In this document: positions 24,595 to 34,118 of the stretch, piece after piece | Layout of the letters: every line of letters begins with the position of its first letter | Position numbering within the stretch: position 1 is the stretch's first letter | Assembly (NCBI RefSeq): GCF_029167375.1 | Contig: NZ_JARFTP010000025.1 | Coordinates: 1 to 61,056, forward strand | Direction of reading: 5' to 3' | DNA length: 61,056 bases | Source of the DNA: Tsukamurella sp. 8F | GTDB taxonomy: Bacteria > Actinomycetota > Actinomycetes > Mycobacteriales > Mycobacteriaceae | Position numbers and translations under genes: made by a program | The notes under the pieces: model-generated | The model's input: the letters and a program-made list of their open reading frames with translations, nothing else | Told to the model about the DNA's origin: nothing | Database searches by the model: none

Positions 24595-25784
24595 TGCGCC
24601 GCCGCAGCGTGACACCCCGGCAGGGGTGGCGCGACATCGTGACATCGCAGGGCATGGTCTACGGCACCCCGGCCCGCGACGGAGCCGGGGCACCGCGCGA
24701 ATACTGGGACGAGTCCGTCTGCTACGAGTTCGATATGGACGAGATCCTCTCGCTGGAGGCGCAGGTCGATGTGCTGCACTCGATGTGTCTGCAGGCCGTC
24801 GAGAACGTCGTCCTCACCGAGAGATTCGCCGACTTCGGGCTGCCCGAGTGGTCGTGGGGCGCGATCGCTGATTCGTGGCGCCGCTCGGACCCGCACGTGT
24901 ACGGCCGGTTCGACCTGCGCTACGACGGTGAGCGTCCCGCAAAGCTGTTGGAGTACAACGCCGACACCCCGACGACGTTGCTCGAAGCGTCCATCTTGCA
25001 GTGGTACTGGTTCCAGGACACGATCAAGGGCCTGCCCGACGCGGGCGACTACGATCAGTGGAACTCGCTGCACGAGGCGCTCGTCGCGCGGTGGGGCGCC
25101 ATCCGCGACCTGATTCCGGCATCCGAGCTGCACTTCGCGTGGTCCGAGGCAGATCAGTCCGGCGAGGATCACGTCACCACCGCGTACATGCAGGAGACGG
25201 CGGCGGAGGCGGGCTTCGACACCGTCGGGCTGCCGGTCGAGCAGATCGGCTGGGACCGCGACCTCGAGACGTTCGTAGATCTCGAGGACGCACCGATGCA
25301 CGCCGTCTTCAAGCTGTATCCCTGGGAGTGGGCGCTCGAGGACGACTTCGGCAGGCGGATCGTCGAGTCGATCCCCCAGACCACATGGATCGAGCCGCTG
25401 TGGAAGACCTTGCTGTCCAACAAGGCCATTCTGGCGGTGCTGTGGGAGATGTTCCCCGACCACCCCAACCTGCTCCCGGCGTACATCGACCAGCCGGGCT
25501 TCCTTACCGAGTACGTCAAGAAGCCGAAGCTCGGACGCGAGGGTGCCAACATGAGCATCGTCGGTGCCGGACACGAGACCGCAACCGGCGGCGTGTACGG
25601 CGCCGAGGGGTACGTCTACCAGCTGCTCGACCCGCTTCCCGAGTTCGACGGTTACCGCCCCGTGCTGGGGGCGTGGATCGTCGGCGACGAGGCCGCGGGG
25701 CTCGGAATCCGCGAGAGCGCAGGCCTGATCACCGACGACGGTGCCGCGTTCGTGCCGCACCGCATCACACCGAAGGGGAAGTGA
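24594..25784 (+). CDS. Glutathionylspermidine synthase-like ATP-grasp protein (YgiC/YjfC type)
   Basis: A 396-aa member of the GSP_synth family. Conserved blocks are YWDESVCYEFDMDEI, LLEYNADTPTTLLEASILQW, FKLYPWEWALEDDFG and KPKLGREGANMS (ATP-grasp lysine and acidic residues). E. coli YgiC and YjfC lack glutathionylspermidine activity, and Mycobacteriales make mycothiol, not glutathione, so the natural substrate is unlikely to be glutathione. The ATG overlaps the preceding gene's stop. The protein is directly followed by a DUF350 membrane protein, as in the E. coli yjf cluster. Confidence 0.85.
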   Translation: MRRRSVTPRQGWRDIVTSQGMVYGTPARDGAGAPREYWDESVCYEFDMDEILSLEAQVDVLHSMCLQAVENVVLTERFADFGLPEWSWGAIADSWRRSDPHVYGRFDLRYDGERPAKLLEYNADTPTTLLEASILQWYWFQDTIKGLPDAGDYDQWNSLHEALVARWGAIRDLIPASELHFAWSEADQSGEDHVTTAYMQETAAEAGFDTVGLPVEQIGWDRDLETFVDLEDAPMHAVFKLYPWEWALEDDFGRRIVESIPQTTWIEPLWKTLLSNKAILAVLWEMFPDHPNLLPAYIDQPGFLTEYVKKPKLGREGANMSIVGAGHETATGGVYGAEGYVYQLLDPLPEFDGYRPVLGAWIVGDEAAGLGIRESAGLITDDGAAFVPHRITPKGK

Positions 25785-25785
25785 C

Positions 25786-26238
25786 GTGACCGTTTTCGAG
25801 GCCGCCGACGGGCTGAGCGGATCGACGCTGGGCAAGGGCATCGGGGCGATCCTGCTGTACGCGATCGTGGGGCTGGTGCTCATGATCGTGGGCTTCTACG
25901 CCGTGGACCTGACGACGCCCGGGAAGCTCCGCGACCTCGTGCGCGCGGGCAAGCCGAACGCCACGTACATCACGGGCGCGGGAATGCTCTCGATGGCGTT
26001 CATCATCGTCGTCGCGATCTATGCGGCGGGCGGGGAGCTGCTGGCCGGGCTGACGTATGCGGTGGTGTTCGGACTCGTAGGCATCGTGGCGCAGATCGTG
26101 TCCGTGCGACTGTTGGACCTCGTCACGGGCGTGGACCTGGACGAGTTGATGCATGCCGACGTGTTCCTGCCGCAGGCCCGTGTCATCGCCGGCGCGCACA
26201 TCGCGCTCGGTCTGATCGTGGCGGTTGCCGTCTTCTGA
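25786..26238 (+). CDS. DUF350 (YjfL-type) membrane protein
   Basis: A 150-aa integral membrane protein with four predicted helices in two related halves (for example GAILLYAIVGLVLMIVGFYA and YITGAGMLSMAFIIVVAIYA). Charged DLTTPGKLRDLV after helix 1 is typical of DUF350. GTG 25786 directly follows the synthase stop. It forms the third gene of the cassette with the DUF1190-like and synthase genes. Confidence 0.8.
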   Translation: MTVFEAADGLSGSTLGKGIGAILLYAIVGLVLMIVGFYAVDLTTPGKLRDLVRAGKPNATYITGAGMLSMAFIIVVAIYAAGGELLAGLTYAVVFGLVGIVAQIVSVRLLDLVTGVDLDELMHADVFLPQARVIAGAHIALGLIVAVAVF

Positions 26239-26281
26239 GCATCTAAGCCATGTCGGAGACGGGCTTCTAGACCACAACGAA

Positions 26282-26287
26282 TAAACT
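26282..26287 (+). promoter_or_regulatory. Leaderless -10 element of smc
   Basis: TAAACT is followed by eight bases and then the smc ATG, so the smc mRNA probably begins at or near the start codon. Confidence 0.5.
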
Positions 26288-26295
26288 GGCGGTTT

Positions 26296-29200
26296 ATGTA
26301 CCTCAAGAGTCTGACCCTGAAGGGCTTCAAGTCCTTCGCGTCGGCGACGACTCTGCGCTTCGAACCCGGCATCACCTGCGTCGTCGGCCCCAATGGGTCC
26401 GGAAAGTCCAACATCCTCGACGCCCTGCGCTGGGTGATGGGGGAGCAGGGGGCGAAAGGCCTCCGCGGCGGCAAGATGGAAGACGTTATCTTCGCCGGTA
26501 CCGCGGGCCGTGCGCCGTTGGGCCGCGCCGAGGTCACGCTGACGATCGACAACGCCGACGGTGCTCTGCCGATCGACTACTCGGAGGTCTCCATCACCCG
26601 TCGCATGTTCCGCGACGGCGCTGGCGAATACGAGATCAACGGATCGAAATGCCGGCTCATGGATGTGCAGGAGCTGCTCTCGGACTCGGGTATCGGCCGT
26701 GAGATGCACGTCATCGTCGGGCAGGGCCAGCTGTCCGCGATCCTCGAGTCCCGCCCCGAGGAGCGGCGCGCCTTCATCGAGGAGGCCGCGGGCGTCCTCA
26801 AGCACCGCAAGCGCAAGGAGAAGGCGGTCCGCAAGCTCGACTCGATGCAGGCCAACCTCGCGCGGCTCACCGACCTGACGGGGGAGCTGCGGCGCCAGCT
26901 CAAGCCGCTCGGGCGGCAGGCCGAGGTGGCGCGCCGCGCGCAGACCATCCAGGCCGATCTCCGCGACGCGCGGCTGCGGATCGCCGCGGACGACCTCGTC
27001 ACCCGTCGCTCGGAGCTGGCCGAACAGTCGGGCAGCGAGGAGTCGCTCAAGGCCGAGCAGACCGAGGTCGCGTCCGCCCTCGACGAGGTATCCGCCCTCG
27101 TCGCCGCGCACGAGGAGAAGGTGGCCGCACTGACGCCGGCCGCGAAGGCGGCCAGCGAGGGCTGGTTCTCGCTGTCGGCGCTGGCCGAACGCGTGTCGTC
27201 GACGTACCGCATCGCCACCGAGCGGGCGCGATTGCTGTCCGAGCCGGTTCCCACGGCGCCGGGACGCGACCCGGAGGAATTGCTCGCCGAGGCGGCCCGC
27301 GTCGCCGAGGAGGAGGCCGAGCTGATGGCCGCGCTCGAGGAGGCGGCGATGGTGCTCGAGGGTGCGACCGAAGAACTGAGCATGCGGGAAGACGCCGCCC
27401 GGGCCGCCGAGTCGGCACATATGGCGGCGGTCGCGGCCATCGCCGACCGTCGTGAGGGCCTGGCCAGGCTCGCCGGGCAGGTCGAGACGCTGCGCAGCCG
27501 CGTCGAATCCGCCGATGCCGAGTCCTCTCGGCTCTCGGAGGCCATCGAGGACGCGGCGACGCGGGCAGCGGCCGCAGAGGACGAGTTCGAGACCGTGCAG
27601 GCGAAGATCGCCGAACTCGACGCCAGCGAGGCGGGACTAGACGACCACCACGAGCGCAGCGTCGCCGCCCACGCCGCGGCGCAGGCCCGGGTCGAGGAGC
27701 TGCAGGCGTCCGAGCGTCGTGCGGAGCAGCGCGTCGCGTCCCTGACCGCGCGGATCGAAGCCCTGGAGATGAACCTCGACCGCGGCGACGGCGCGGCCTG
27801 GCTCGTCGATCACATCGACGGTGTGACGGCCGCGGTCGCCGCGCGCCTGTCGGTGGAGTCGGGGTACGAGGCCGCCATCGCCGCTGCGCTCGGACCGGTG
27901 GCCGAGGCGGTCGCCGCACCGTCGCTGGTCTCCGCCGTCGATGCGCTCGCCGCGCTGCGCGGGGCGCAGGCCGGGCGGGCCGCCGTCGTCGTCGAGGGAG
28001 TGGCGGCGGTGGCCGCCCGGTCCGCCGGGCGCCTACCCGACGGTGCCCGGTGGGCTGTCGACGTCGTGACCTGTCCCGACGGGCTACGTGGCGCGGTGGT
28101 GTCGGCACTCGACGGGACCGTCGTTGTGGACGATGTCGCTGCCGCCAGCGCATTGGTGACCGACCGGCCGGAGCTGCGTGCGGTGACCCGCGAGGGCGAC
28201 CAGGTGCGGTACGCGGTGTTGTCCGGTGGGTCTGCCGGCCGGCAGTCCGCGCTCGAGGTGCAGTCCGCGATCGACGCGGCCGCAGCCGATCTCGCGCGCA
28301 CACGCCGCGAGGTGGAGGAACTGTCGGCAGCGTTGTCAGGGGCTCAGTCGGACCTCGAGGCCCGGCGTGAGGTCACCGAATCGGCACTTGCCGCGCTGCA
28401 CGAGTCCGATGCTCAGATGGGCGCCGTGTACGAGCAGCTCGCTCGGCTCGGTCAGGTGGCCAGACTGGCCCGCGATGAGACCACGAGGTTGACGGGGCAG
28501 CGCGCGCGAGCCGAGGAGCAGCGCGACGCGACGCGAGAATCGTTGGCGGAGATGGAGGAGCGGCTGCGCGCTGCCGAGTCGACGTCCGACGACGCCGACG
28601 CATCGTCGGTATCGACTGAGGAGCGGGACGCGGCCTCCGCGGCGGTGACCGAGGCTCGCGCCGTGGAGATGGAGGCGCGGCTTGCGCGCCGGACCTCGGA
28701 GGAGCGCGCCGCCTCTGTGCGTGGTAAGGCCGACGGTCTGCGGCGCGCGGCCGCTGCGGAGAAGGCGAATCGGGAGCGGGCCGAGCGTGCTGCGGCGGCG
28801 CGGCGCAGCGCGGGCGAGGTGGCGTCGGCCGTCGCTTCGTCGGCCGTCGCGGTCTCGGAGCGCTTGGAGCGAGCTGTTTCTCGGGCCACCCGGCACCGGG
28901 ACGCATTGGAGGCTGAGCGTGCTGAGCGGGGCGCTGCGCTCGACGTGGCGCGACAGGAGGCGTCATCGCTGTCGGCGCGGCTTGCGCAGCTGACGGACGC
29001 CGTGCACCGCGACGAGGTCGCGAAAGCCCAGGCGCAGTTGCGGATCGAGCAACTCGAGGAGCAGATCCTCGAGGCACACGGTATGGCCCCCGACGATCTG
29101 GTCGCCGAGTACGGCCCGGATGTGCTGCTGCCGCCGTCGGAGCTCGAGATGGCGGAGTACGAGGCGGCGAAGGAGCGGGGCGAGACGGTGGTAGCACCCA

Positions 29201-29883
29201 CCGGCATGCCGTTCGACCGATCCGCGCAGCTGCGGCGGCTCAAAGCCGCCGAGAAGGATCTCGCGACGCTGGGCAAGGTGAATCCCCTTGCGCTGGAAGA
29301 GTTCGCTGCGCTAGAGGAGCGCTACAACTTCCTGTCGACGCAGCTGGAGGACGTGAAGTCGGCGCGCAAGGACCTGCTGGACGTGGTCGAGGAGGTCGAC
29401 GCAAAGATCTTGGAGGTCTTCTCCGAGGCGTACGCCGATGTGGAGCGGGAGTTCGTGGAGGTCTTCGCGACGCTGTTCCCCGGGGGCGAGGGGAGACTGA
29501 TCCTGACCGAGCCCGGTGACATGCTGGCGACCGGGATCGATGTCGAGGCGCGCCCGCCGGGGAAGAAGGTGAAGCGGCTGTCGCTGCTGTCGGGCGGCGA
29601 GAAGTCGCTGACCGCGATCGCGATGCTGGTGGCCATCTTCCGGGCCCGGCCCTCGCCGTTCTACATCATGGACGAGGTCGAGGCCGCCCTCGACGACACG
29701 AACCTGCGCCGGCTGATCTCGCTGTTCGAGCAGTTGCGGGACCGCTCTCAGCTGATCGTCATCACGCACCAGAAGCCCACGATGGAGGTCGCGGACGCTC
29801 TGTACGGCGTCTCCATGCGGGGTGACGGGATCACGCAGGTCATCTCCCAGCGGATGCGGGGGACGGAGCTGGTCGGCGGGTAG
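26296..29883 (+). CDS. smc: Chromosome segregation protein SMC
   Basis: A 1195-aa condensin ATPase that organises and segregates the chromosome with ScpA/ScpB. Walker A is GPNGSGKSN near residue 32; the Q-loop region follows at [11 protein letters not shown]. Two long coiled coils flank the hinge (about residues 495-650, with [16 protein letters not shown] near its start). The ABC signature [10 protein letters not shown] and Walker [14 protein letters not shown] are near residues 1100-1135. The length is usual. It has its own leaderless promoter. Confidence 0.97.
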   Translation: MYLKSLTLKGFKSFASATTLRFEPGITCVVGPNGSGKSNILDALRWVMGEQGAKGLRGGKMEDVIFAGTAGRAPLGRAEVTLTIDNADGALPIDYSEVSITRRMFRDGAGEYEINGSKCRLMDVQELLSDSGIGREMHVIVGQGQLSAILESRPEERRAFIEEAAGVLKHRKRKEKAVRKLDSMQANLARLTDLTGELRRQLKPLGRQAEVARRAQTIQADLRDARLRIAADDLVTRRSELAEQSGSEESLKAEQTEVASALDEVSALVAAHEEKVAALTPAAKAASEGWFSLSALAERVSSTYRIATERARLLSEPVPTAPGRDPEELLAEAARVAEEEAELMAALEEAAMVLEGATEELSMREDAARAAESAHMAAVAAIADRREGLARLAGQVETLRSRVESADAESSRLSEAIEDAATRAAAAEDEFETVQAKIAELDASEAGLDDHHERSVAAHAAAQARVEELQASERRAEQRVASLTARIEALEMNLDRGDGAAWLVDHIDGVTAAVAARLSVESGYEAAIAAALGPVAEAVAAPSLVSAVDALAALRGAQAGRAAVVVEGVAAVAARSAGRLPDGARWAVDVVTCPDGLRGAVVSALDGTVVVDDVAAASALVTDRPELRAVTREGDQVRYAVLSGGSAGRQSALEVQSAIDAAAADLARTRREVEELSAALSGAQSDLEARREVTESALAALHESDAQMGAVYEQLARLGQVARLARDETTRLTGQRARAEEQRDATRESLAEMEERLRAAESTSDDADASSVSTEERDAASAAVTEARAVEMEARLARRTSEERAASVRGKADGLRRAAAAEKANRERAERAAAARRSAGEVASAVASSAVAVSERLERAVSRATRHRDALEAERAERGAALDVARQEASSLSARLAQLTDAVHRDEVAKAQAQLRIEQLEEQILEAHGMAPDDLVAEYGPDVLLPPSELEMAEYEAAKERGETVVAPTGMPFDRSAQLRRLKAAEKDLATLGKVNPLALEEFAALEERYNFLSTQLEDVKSARKDLLDVVEEVDAKILEVFSEAYADVEREFVEVFATLFPGGEGRLILTEPGDMLATGIDVEARPPGKKVKRLSLLSGGEKSLTAIAMLVAIFRARPSPFYIMDEVEAALDDTNLRRLISLFEQLRDRSQLIVITHQKPTMEVADALYGVSMRGDGITQVISQRMRGTELVGG

Positions 29884-29893
29884 CTTGGACGGC

Positions 29894-30472
29894 GTGGCCA
29901 TCGACGTGCGTCCGGCGAGCGTGTTCGACGACGTCGCTGCCGTGGTGGGGCCGAAGAAGCCGACGTCGAATGTGTGCTTCTGCTTGAGCTATCGGATCGG
30001 TTCTAAGGAGAACCAGTCCTTGCGCGGGCCGGCCCGGGCGGAGCGGGTGCGAGGGCTGTGCGCCGAGGACCCGCCACCGGGCGTGCTGGCCTACGACGGT
30101 GACGTCCCCGTCGGCTGGGCGGCGGTGCACCCGCGTGCTGACACGTCGTTCGCGTCGAACCGGCGGATCCCGCATGTGGATTCGCTGGACGTGTGGTCCC
30201 TGTGGTGTGTCCGCGTGCGGCCCGGCCACCGCAGGCAGGGGATCACGGGCGCGCTGATCGACGGTGCGGTCGAGTTCGCCGCCGGCTGCGGCGCCCTCGC
30301 TGTCGAGGCGTATCCCGTGGACAACCGCGGTGAGCGGGTGGATCTGACGATGGCGTATGTGGGCACGCGGACGATGTTCGAGCGAGCGGGATTCGAATGG
30401 GCGGCCGACACCACCTCCGTTCTGAACGGCTTCCCGCGTGTGGTGATGCGGCGGGATCTGCGGGTGCCGTAG
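29894..30472 (+). CDS. GNAT-family N-acetyltransferase
   Basis: A 192-aa acetyltransferase. The acetyl-CoA loop reads VRVRPGHRRQGITGALIDGA near residues 105-124, and the C-terminal VGTRTMFERAGFEWA is a usual GNAT beta6-alpha4 region. FCLSYRIGSKENQ near residue 35 is seen in a subfamily of actinobacterial GNATs of unknown substrate. The GTG start lies ten bases after the smc stop, so it is probably cotranscribed with smc. A hairpin terminator follows. Confidence 0.85.
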   Translation: MAIDVRPASVFDDVAAVVGPKKPTSNVCFCLSYRIGSKENQSLRGPARAERVRGLCAEDPPPGVLAYDGDVPVGWAAVHPRADTSFASNRRIPHVDSLDVWSLWCVRVRPGHRRQGITGALIDGAVEFAAGCGALAVEAYPVDNRGERVDLTMAYVGTRTMFERAGFEWAADTTSVLNGFPRVVMRRDLRVP

Positions 30473-30511
30473 TCGTCGCGTGCGGCGAATCCGAAGTGTT
30501 CGATGGAAAGA

Positions 30512-30543
30512 CGCGCGACCGCATCGTCTGATGCGGTCGCGCG
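30512..30543. terminator. Bidirectional hairpin terminator
   Basis: A perfect 13-bp stem (CGCGCGACCGCAT and its complement) with a six-base loop lies between the convergent acetyltransferase and esterase genes. It probably ends transcription in both directions. Confidence 0.75.
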
Positions 30544-30562
30544 CCGGCGTGACTGTCGTCGC

Positions 30563-31531
30563 TCAGGCCAGTGCGTCCCGGAGGAAGTCGATGGCCAGCT
30601 TCCGGGCGACGTTGGCAGCCTTGGTATCGCGGAGGCTGTCGAGGAGCAGGAAGTCGTGCACCATGCCCGCGACGCGCACGGAGGTCACGTCGTTGCCGGC
30701 CTCGCGAAGCTTGTTGGCGTACTGCTCGCCCTCGTCGCGCAGGACGTCGGCCTCGTCGGTGATCACGAGGGTCGGCGGAAGGCCCTTCAGCTCATCGAGG
30801 CTCGCCTGCAGTGGCGACGCATACTTCTCGACGCGCCGGGCGGGGTCGGTGGTGTACGCGTCCCAGAACCACTGCATGCCGTCGCGAGTCAGGTAGTAGC
30901 CCTCGGCGAACTGCAGATAGGACGGGGTGTCGAAATCCGCGTTGGTGACAGGGTAGAGCAGCGCCTGCGCCTTGAGGTCGATGCCGCCGCGGTCCTTGTT
31001 CATGAGGGCGAACACGGCGGACATGCAGCCGCCGACGGACTCTCCGGTGACGGCGATCCGGCTGGTGTCCATGCCGTGGTCGGTACCGTTGGCCAGAATC
31101 CATTGCCCCACAGCGTAGTTCTGTTCCACCTGAGTGGGGTACTCGTGTTCGGGCGCGCGGTCGTACACGGGGAACACGCCCACCGCGCCGGCGCCGACTG
31201 TCAGCTCGCGGAACAGCCGGTCGTGCGTCTTGTCATCGCCGAAAACCCAACCGGCGCCGTGGATGTACACCAGCACGGGAAGGGGGCCGGTGGCGCCGCG
31301 CGGCCGGATGATCCTGGTGCGCACGGTTCCCCACTCGCCGGCGTCCACGTCGACCCATTCCTCGTCGACGTCCGGACGCGGGACGGTGGTATCGCTCTGC
31401 AGGTCCGCAAGTATCTTTCGCCCCTCCTCGGGCGGCACCTCGTAGATGCGGGGATGCGGGTCGGTGGCTTCCGCGAGCTCCTTGGCCGCGGGCTCGAGGT
31501 AGGGCGTGATGGGCGGGGGGAGCTCGGACAT
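30563..31531 (-). CDS. HSL-family alpha/beta hydrolase (esterase)
   Basis: A 322-aa esterase of the hormone-sensitive-lipase group. The oxyanion motif YIHGAGWVFG (HGGGW type) is near residue 90, the nucleophile elbow GESVGG near 165, the acid in DEADVLRDEGE and the histidine in MVHDFLLL. GGAGAA precedes ATG 31531. A 17-bp operator lies 56 bases upstream and is shared with three other sites in this block, so it is likely controlled by the TetR at 32679. Confidence 0.9.
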   Translation of the reverse strand: MSELPPPITPYLEPAAKELAEATDPHPRIYEVPPEEGRKILADLQSDTTVPRPDVDEEWVDVDAGEWGTVRTRIIRPRGATGPLPVLVYIHGAGWVFGDDKTHDRLFRELTVGAGAVGVFPVYDRAPEHEYPTQVEQNYAVGQWILANGTDHGMDTSRIAVTGESVGGCMSAVFALMNKDRGGIDLKAQALLYPVTNADFDTPSYLQFAEGYYLTRDGMQWFWDAYTTDPARRVEKYASPLQASLDELKGLPPTLVITDEADVLRDEGEQYANKLREAGNDVTSVRVAGMVHDFLLLDSLRDTKAANVARKLAIDFLRDALA

Positions 31532-31586
31532 GAGAATTCTCCGTTCGTGGCAGCGAGTGATCCGTATCGATCCTGAGTCCACACAA

Positions 31587-31603
31587 TGTCTGCAGTGCTT
31601 ACA
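31587..31603. promoter_or_regulatory. TetR operator copy 1 (esterase)
   Basis: TGTCTGCAGTGCTTACA; its complement is TGTAAGCACTGCAGACA. One of four copies of an imperfect 17-bp inverted repeat with a conserved TGTAAGCA half. It lies 56 bases upstream of the esterase start. Confidence 0.7.
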
Positions 31604-31673
31604 TGCACTGGGTCGACCGTAACACGTTCGGCGACCGAGGTGAAGGCGTTCGGGCGCCCTTGTGCTCCCGGGG

Positions 31674-32588
31674 TCAGCGGACCGAGAACGGGACCGGCAT
31701 GTGTAGCGCGGCCTGTGCAGAGGTGTTGGCATCGAATTGGATTGTGCGGATGGGCTTCAGGGCGCGCAGATCGTCGGACATCCGCCCCCGACCGAGGGTC
31801 AGATCGAAGCCGCGGGGGAATCGGGACGTCCCGCCGGCGAGGATGTTCGTCTGGTTGAGTGTCGAGTGCCAGGCACCGTCGCGCTTGGTGTAGGACGTGA
31901 GGGTCGAGACCTTCTCGCCGCTGGCGAAGCTCTTCTGTGTGGGAGTCGGAGCCGAGAAGGCGATGTCGACACCACCGTCGTCGCCCGAGATCCGGGCCGA
32001 CGTGCGGCCCGCATCGATGTCGACGTCGAGATCCGTTACCCACTTGGGGAATCCGTACCCGTCGTGCCCGCGCACCTGGGCGATCTCGGTGTTGACGGGC
32101 AGGGAGAGTACGTACGAGTGGAGATGGTCGTCGCCGAGCGCGGCCACGACATCGGCGACTGCCGTTGTGATGCCTCCGTGGCGGGCGGGGCGCACCGCGA
32201 CCCCGACGGCGGCCTCGGTGTAGAAGTCGATGTCGCAGACGTCGTATCGGAACAACATCAGCGACACCACTCCCAGGCCCGGCGCGATCTCCAGGGGAGC
32301 GAGTTCGCGGGGGATGCGTCTGCGGATCGCGCTGCTGGGAGCGATCATGGTCAGCCGTGCCGAGGACATGGCGTAGTAGAAGTTCGGAGTCCGCGTGGTG
32401 CCGATGGGGGAGTCGACCTTGGTCTTGGGCAGCGTGCGGAAGAAGTCGACGCCGGGCACCAGTGGGTCGGCGGCCACCTCGTCGAGCGGTGTGTCCATCC
32501 GATAGCGGTCGAACAGTCCACCCCTGGGGACCGAAACGGTCCGCCCGCCCAGATCGACCTCGACTGTGGCGGCTGTGCTGTTGGTCAT
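31674..32588 (-). CDS. Acetoacetate decarboxylase-like protein
   Basis: A 304-aa protein of the ADC-like superfamily. The core is GVVSLMLFRYDVCDIDFYTEAAVGV and HDGYGFPKWVTDLDVD; the Lys in GFPK corresponds to the Schiff-base lysine region of true acetoacetate decarboxylase, but its usual Lys neighbour is Trp here. It may be a decarboxylase or a related aldolase/dehydratase. GGAGGAACG precedes ATG 32588. The 90-base gap to the TetR gene holds two operator copies. Confidence 0.75.
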   Translation of the reverse strand: MTNSTAATVEVDLGGRTVSVPRGGLFDRYRMDTPLDEVAADPLVPGVDFFRTLPKTKVDSPIGTTRTPNFYYAMSSARLTMIAPSSAIRRRIPRELAPLEIAPGLGVVSLMLFRYDVCDIDFYTEAAVGVAVRPARHGGITTAVADVVAALGDDHLHSYVLSLPVNTEIAQVRGHDGYGFPKWVTDLDVDIDAGRTSARISGDDGGVDIAFSAPTPTQKSFASGEKVSTLTSYTKRDGAWHSTLNQTNILAGGTSRFPRGFDLTLGRGRMSDDLRALKPIRTIQFDANTSAQAALHMPVPFSVR

Positions 32589-32608
32589 GGGCGTTCCTCC
32601 CGAACTCA

Positions 32609-32625
32609 TGTATGCGTTGCTTACA
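32609..32625. promoter_or_regulatory. TetR operator copy 2 (ADC-like gene)
   Basis: TGTATGCGTTGCTTACA; complement TGTAAGCAACGCATACA. Six of eight positions of the second half match the mirror of TGTAAGCA. It lies 21 bases upstream of the ADC-like start. Confidence 0.7.
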
Positions 32626-32641
32626 TCAGGGTAGAACGGCG

Positions 32642-32658
32642 TGTAAGCACTGTCAACA
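32642..32658. promoter_or_regulatory. TetR operator copy 3 (ADC-like gene)
   Basis: TGTAAGCACTGTCAACA. Same conserved half-site, 33 bases from copy 2 (three helical turns), between the TetR stop and the ADC-like start. Confidence 0.65.
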
Positions 32659-32678
32659 CGCGGTGCCGTGGGGCTTCG

Positions 32679-33257
32679 TCAGTGATTGAGCCCCAGGGTG
32701 GCGACCACGGTGGCTCGAACAGTCGAGGCGACCTGGTCGGGCGACGACGGGTCGAGCTTCCCGTCGATGAACAGGAAGGCGAGACCGTGAACCAGGGCCC
32801 ATGCCCCCGTCGCAAGCGCCTCCGGGGTGTCTGTAGCGACGCTCGTCTCGACGATGTTCAGGAGATACGCGTTTATCGCCGCGACGGCTGCGACGCGGTC
32901 CGCGTTCTCGGTGTCGCATACCCCGCCGAACATGACGCGGAACAAGCCGGGGCGCGTGAGCGCGAACTGCACGTATGAGATGGCGATGTCGGCTATGTCG
33001 TCCGCGGACTCCGGGTCGGGGTTCGCCTGTTGAAGTGTCACCGCGAGTTCGCGATAGCCGACTGCGGCTACCGCCGACAGGAGTGCGTTCCGGTCCGAGA
33101 AATGGCGGTATGGCGCGCCGGTCGAGACGCCGGCCCTGCGCGCGACGGCACGTAGGGACAGGTCGGCGTCGGCGCCGTCCGCATCGAGCATCTCGATGGC
33201 AGCACGGATCAATGCGGCCGGAAGGTCGCCGTGATGATAGGCCGCGCGCGATTGCAT
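32679..33257 (-). CDS. TetR/AcrR regulator with WHG-type C-terminal domain
   Basis: A 192-aa repressor. The helix-turn-helix is LRAVARRAGVSTGAPYRHFS at about residues 35-54, and the AWALVHGLAFLFI near residue 160 marks the WHG C-terminal domain. The ATG at 33257 is chosen because TAGAAT ends seven bases before it (leaderless pattern); a GTG at 33275 is possible. Four 17-bp operators surround it, one of them about 100 bases upstream, so autoregulation is likely. Confidence 0.88.
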   Translation of the reverse strand: MQSRAAYHHGDLPAALIRAAIEMLDADGADADLSLRAVARRAGVSTGAPYRHFSDRNALLSAVAAVGYRELAVTLQQANPDPESADDIADIAISYVQFALTRPGLFRVMFGGVCDTENADRVAAVAAINAYLLNIVETSVATDTPEALATGAWALVHGLAFLFIDGKLDPSSPDQVASTVRATVVATLGLNH

Positions 33258-33354
33258 GTCGCGAATTCTAGCCACCGCGAACCACTCGCCGAGTACCCCA
33301 CCGGGCTCACCGGTGGTCCGGCCGGGGTTGACGGGTATGCAGTGAAACCCTTAA

Positions 33355-33371
33355 TGTAAGCAGTGCGCACA
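33355..33371. promoter_or_regulatory. TetR operator copy 4 (DJ-1 gene / TetR)
   Basis: TGTAAGCAGTGCGCACA. It lies 58 bases upstream of the DJ-1-like gene, just downstream of a TTGACG -35 (33328-33333), overlapping the expected -10 region, a repressing position. It also lies in the TetR upstream region. Confidence 0.7.
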
Positions 33372-33428
33372 TCGTGTTCCGTGGACATACCCGAACGAGG
33401 CCGCAGACAGTCAGCAGGAGGCACCCCC

Positions 33429-34112
33429 ATGACGCGACGCATTCTCAACGTCGTCACCAATGTCGGGCACTACGACGACCCCGACCACCCGACCGGCCTC
33501 TGGCTGTCCGAGCTCACGCACGCGTGGCACGTATTCGAGGGGCGGGGCTTCGAGCAGGTGATCGTGAGTCCAGCCGGCGGCAAGTCGCCGTTGGAGCCTC
33601 GGTCGCTGAAGTTCCCCAACTACGATAAGAGCGCGAAGGACTGGCACGCGGATCCGGAACGAATGGCGTTGCTGGAGAACACCGTGAGTCCGGATCAGGT
33701 GGACTCCGCCGACTTCGATGCGATCTTCTTCACGGGCGGCCACGCGGTGATGTACGACTTCCCGGGCAGTGAAGGGCTGCAGCGGATCTCACGCGAGATA
33801 TTCGAACGAGGCGGCATCGTGTCGTCGGTCTGTCACGGTTACTGTGGCCTGCTCGACACCAAGCTGTCCGACGGCTCGTACCTCGTCGCCGGCCGTAAGG
33901 TCACCGGGTTCGCCTGGCAGGAAGAGGTGCTCGCGCGCGTGAACAAGCTCGTTCCGTACAACGCCGAGGAGGAGATGAAGAAGCGCGGCGCGCTGTACGA
34001 GAAGGCGAAGCTCCCGTTCGTGTCGTATGCGGTCGTCGACGGCAACCTCGTCACCGGGCAGAATCCGGGTTCCGCAAAGGAGACGGCAGAGAAGGTCGCG
34101 GCGCTGCTCTGA
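33429..34112 (+). CDS. DJ-1/PfpI (Hsp31-like) family protein
   Basis: A 227-aa class I glutamine-amidotransferase-like protein. The nucleophile elbow is SSVCHGYCGL near residue 135, and FFTGGHAVMYDFPG near residue 100 supplies the family Glu/Asp region; this layout fits Hsp31-type glyoxalase III/deglycase proteins. CAGGAGGC precedes ATG 33429. It is repressed, probably, by the divergent TetR. It may detoxify reactive aldehydes formed by the esterase/decarboxylase regulon (inference). Confidence 0.85.
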   Translation: MTRRILNVVTNVGHYDDPDHPTGLWLSELTHAWHVFEGRGFEQVIVSPAGGKSPLEPRSLKFPNYDKSAKDWHADPERMALLENTVSPDQVDSADFDAIFFTGGHAVMYDFPGSEGLQRISREIFERGGIVSSVCHGYCGLLDTKLSDGSYLVAGRKVTGFAWQEEVLARVNKLVPYNAEEEMKKRGALYEKAKLPFVSYAVVDGNLVTGQNPGSAKETAEKVAALL

Positions 34113-34118
34113 CCGTCG

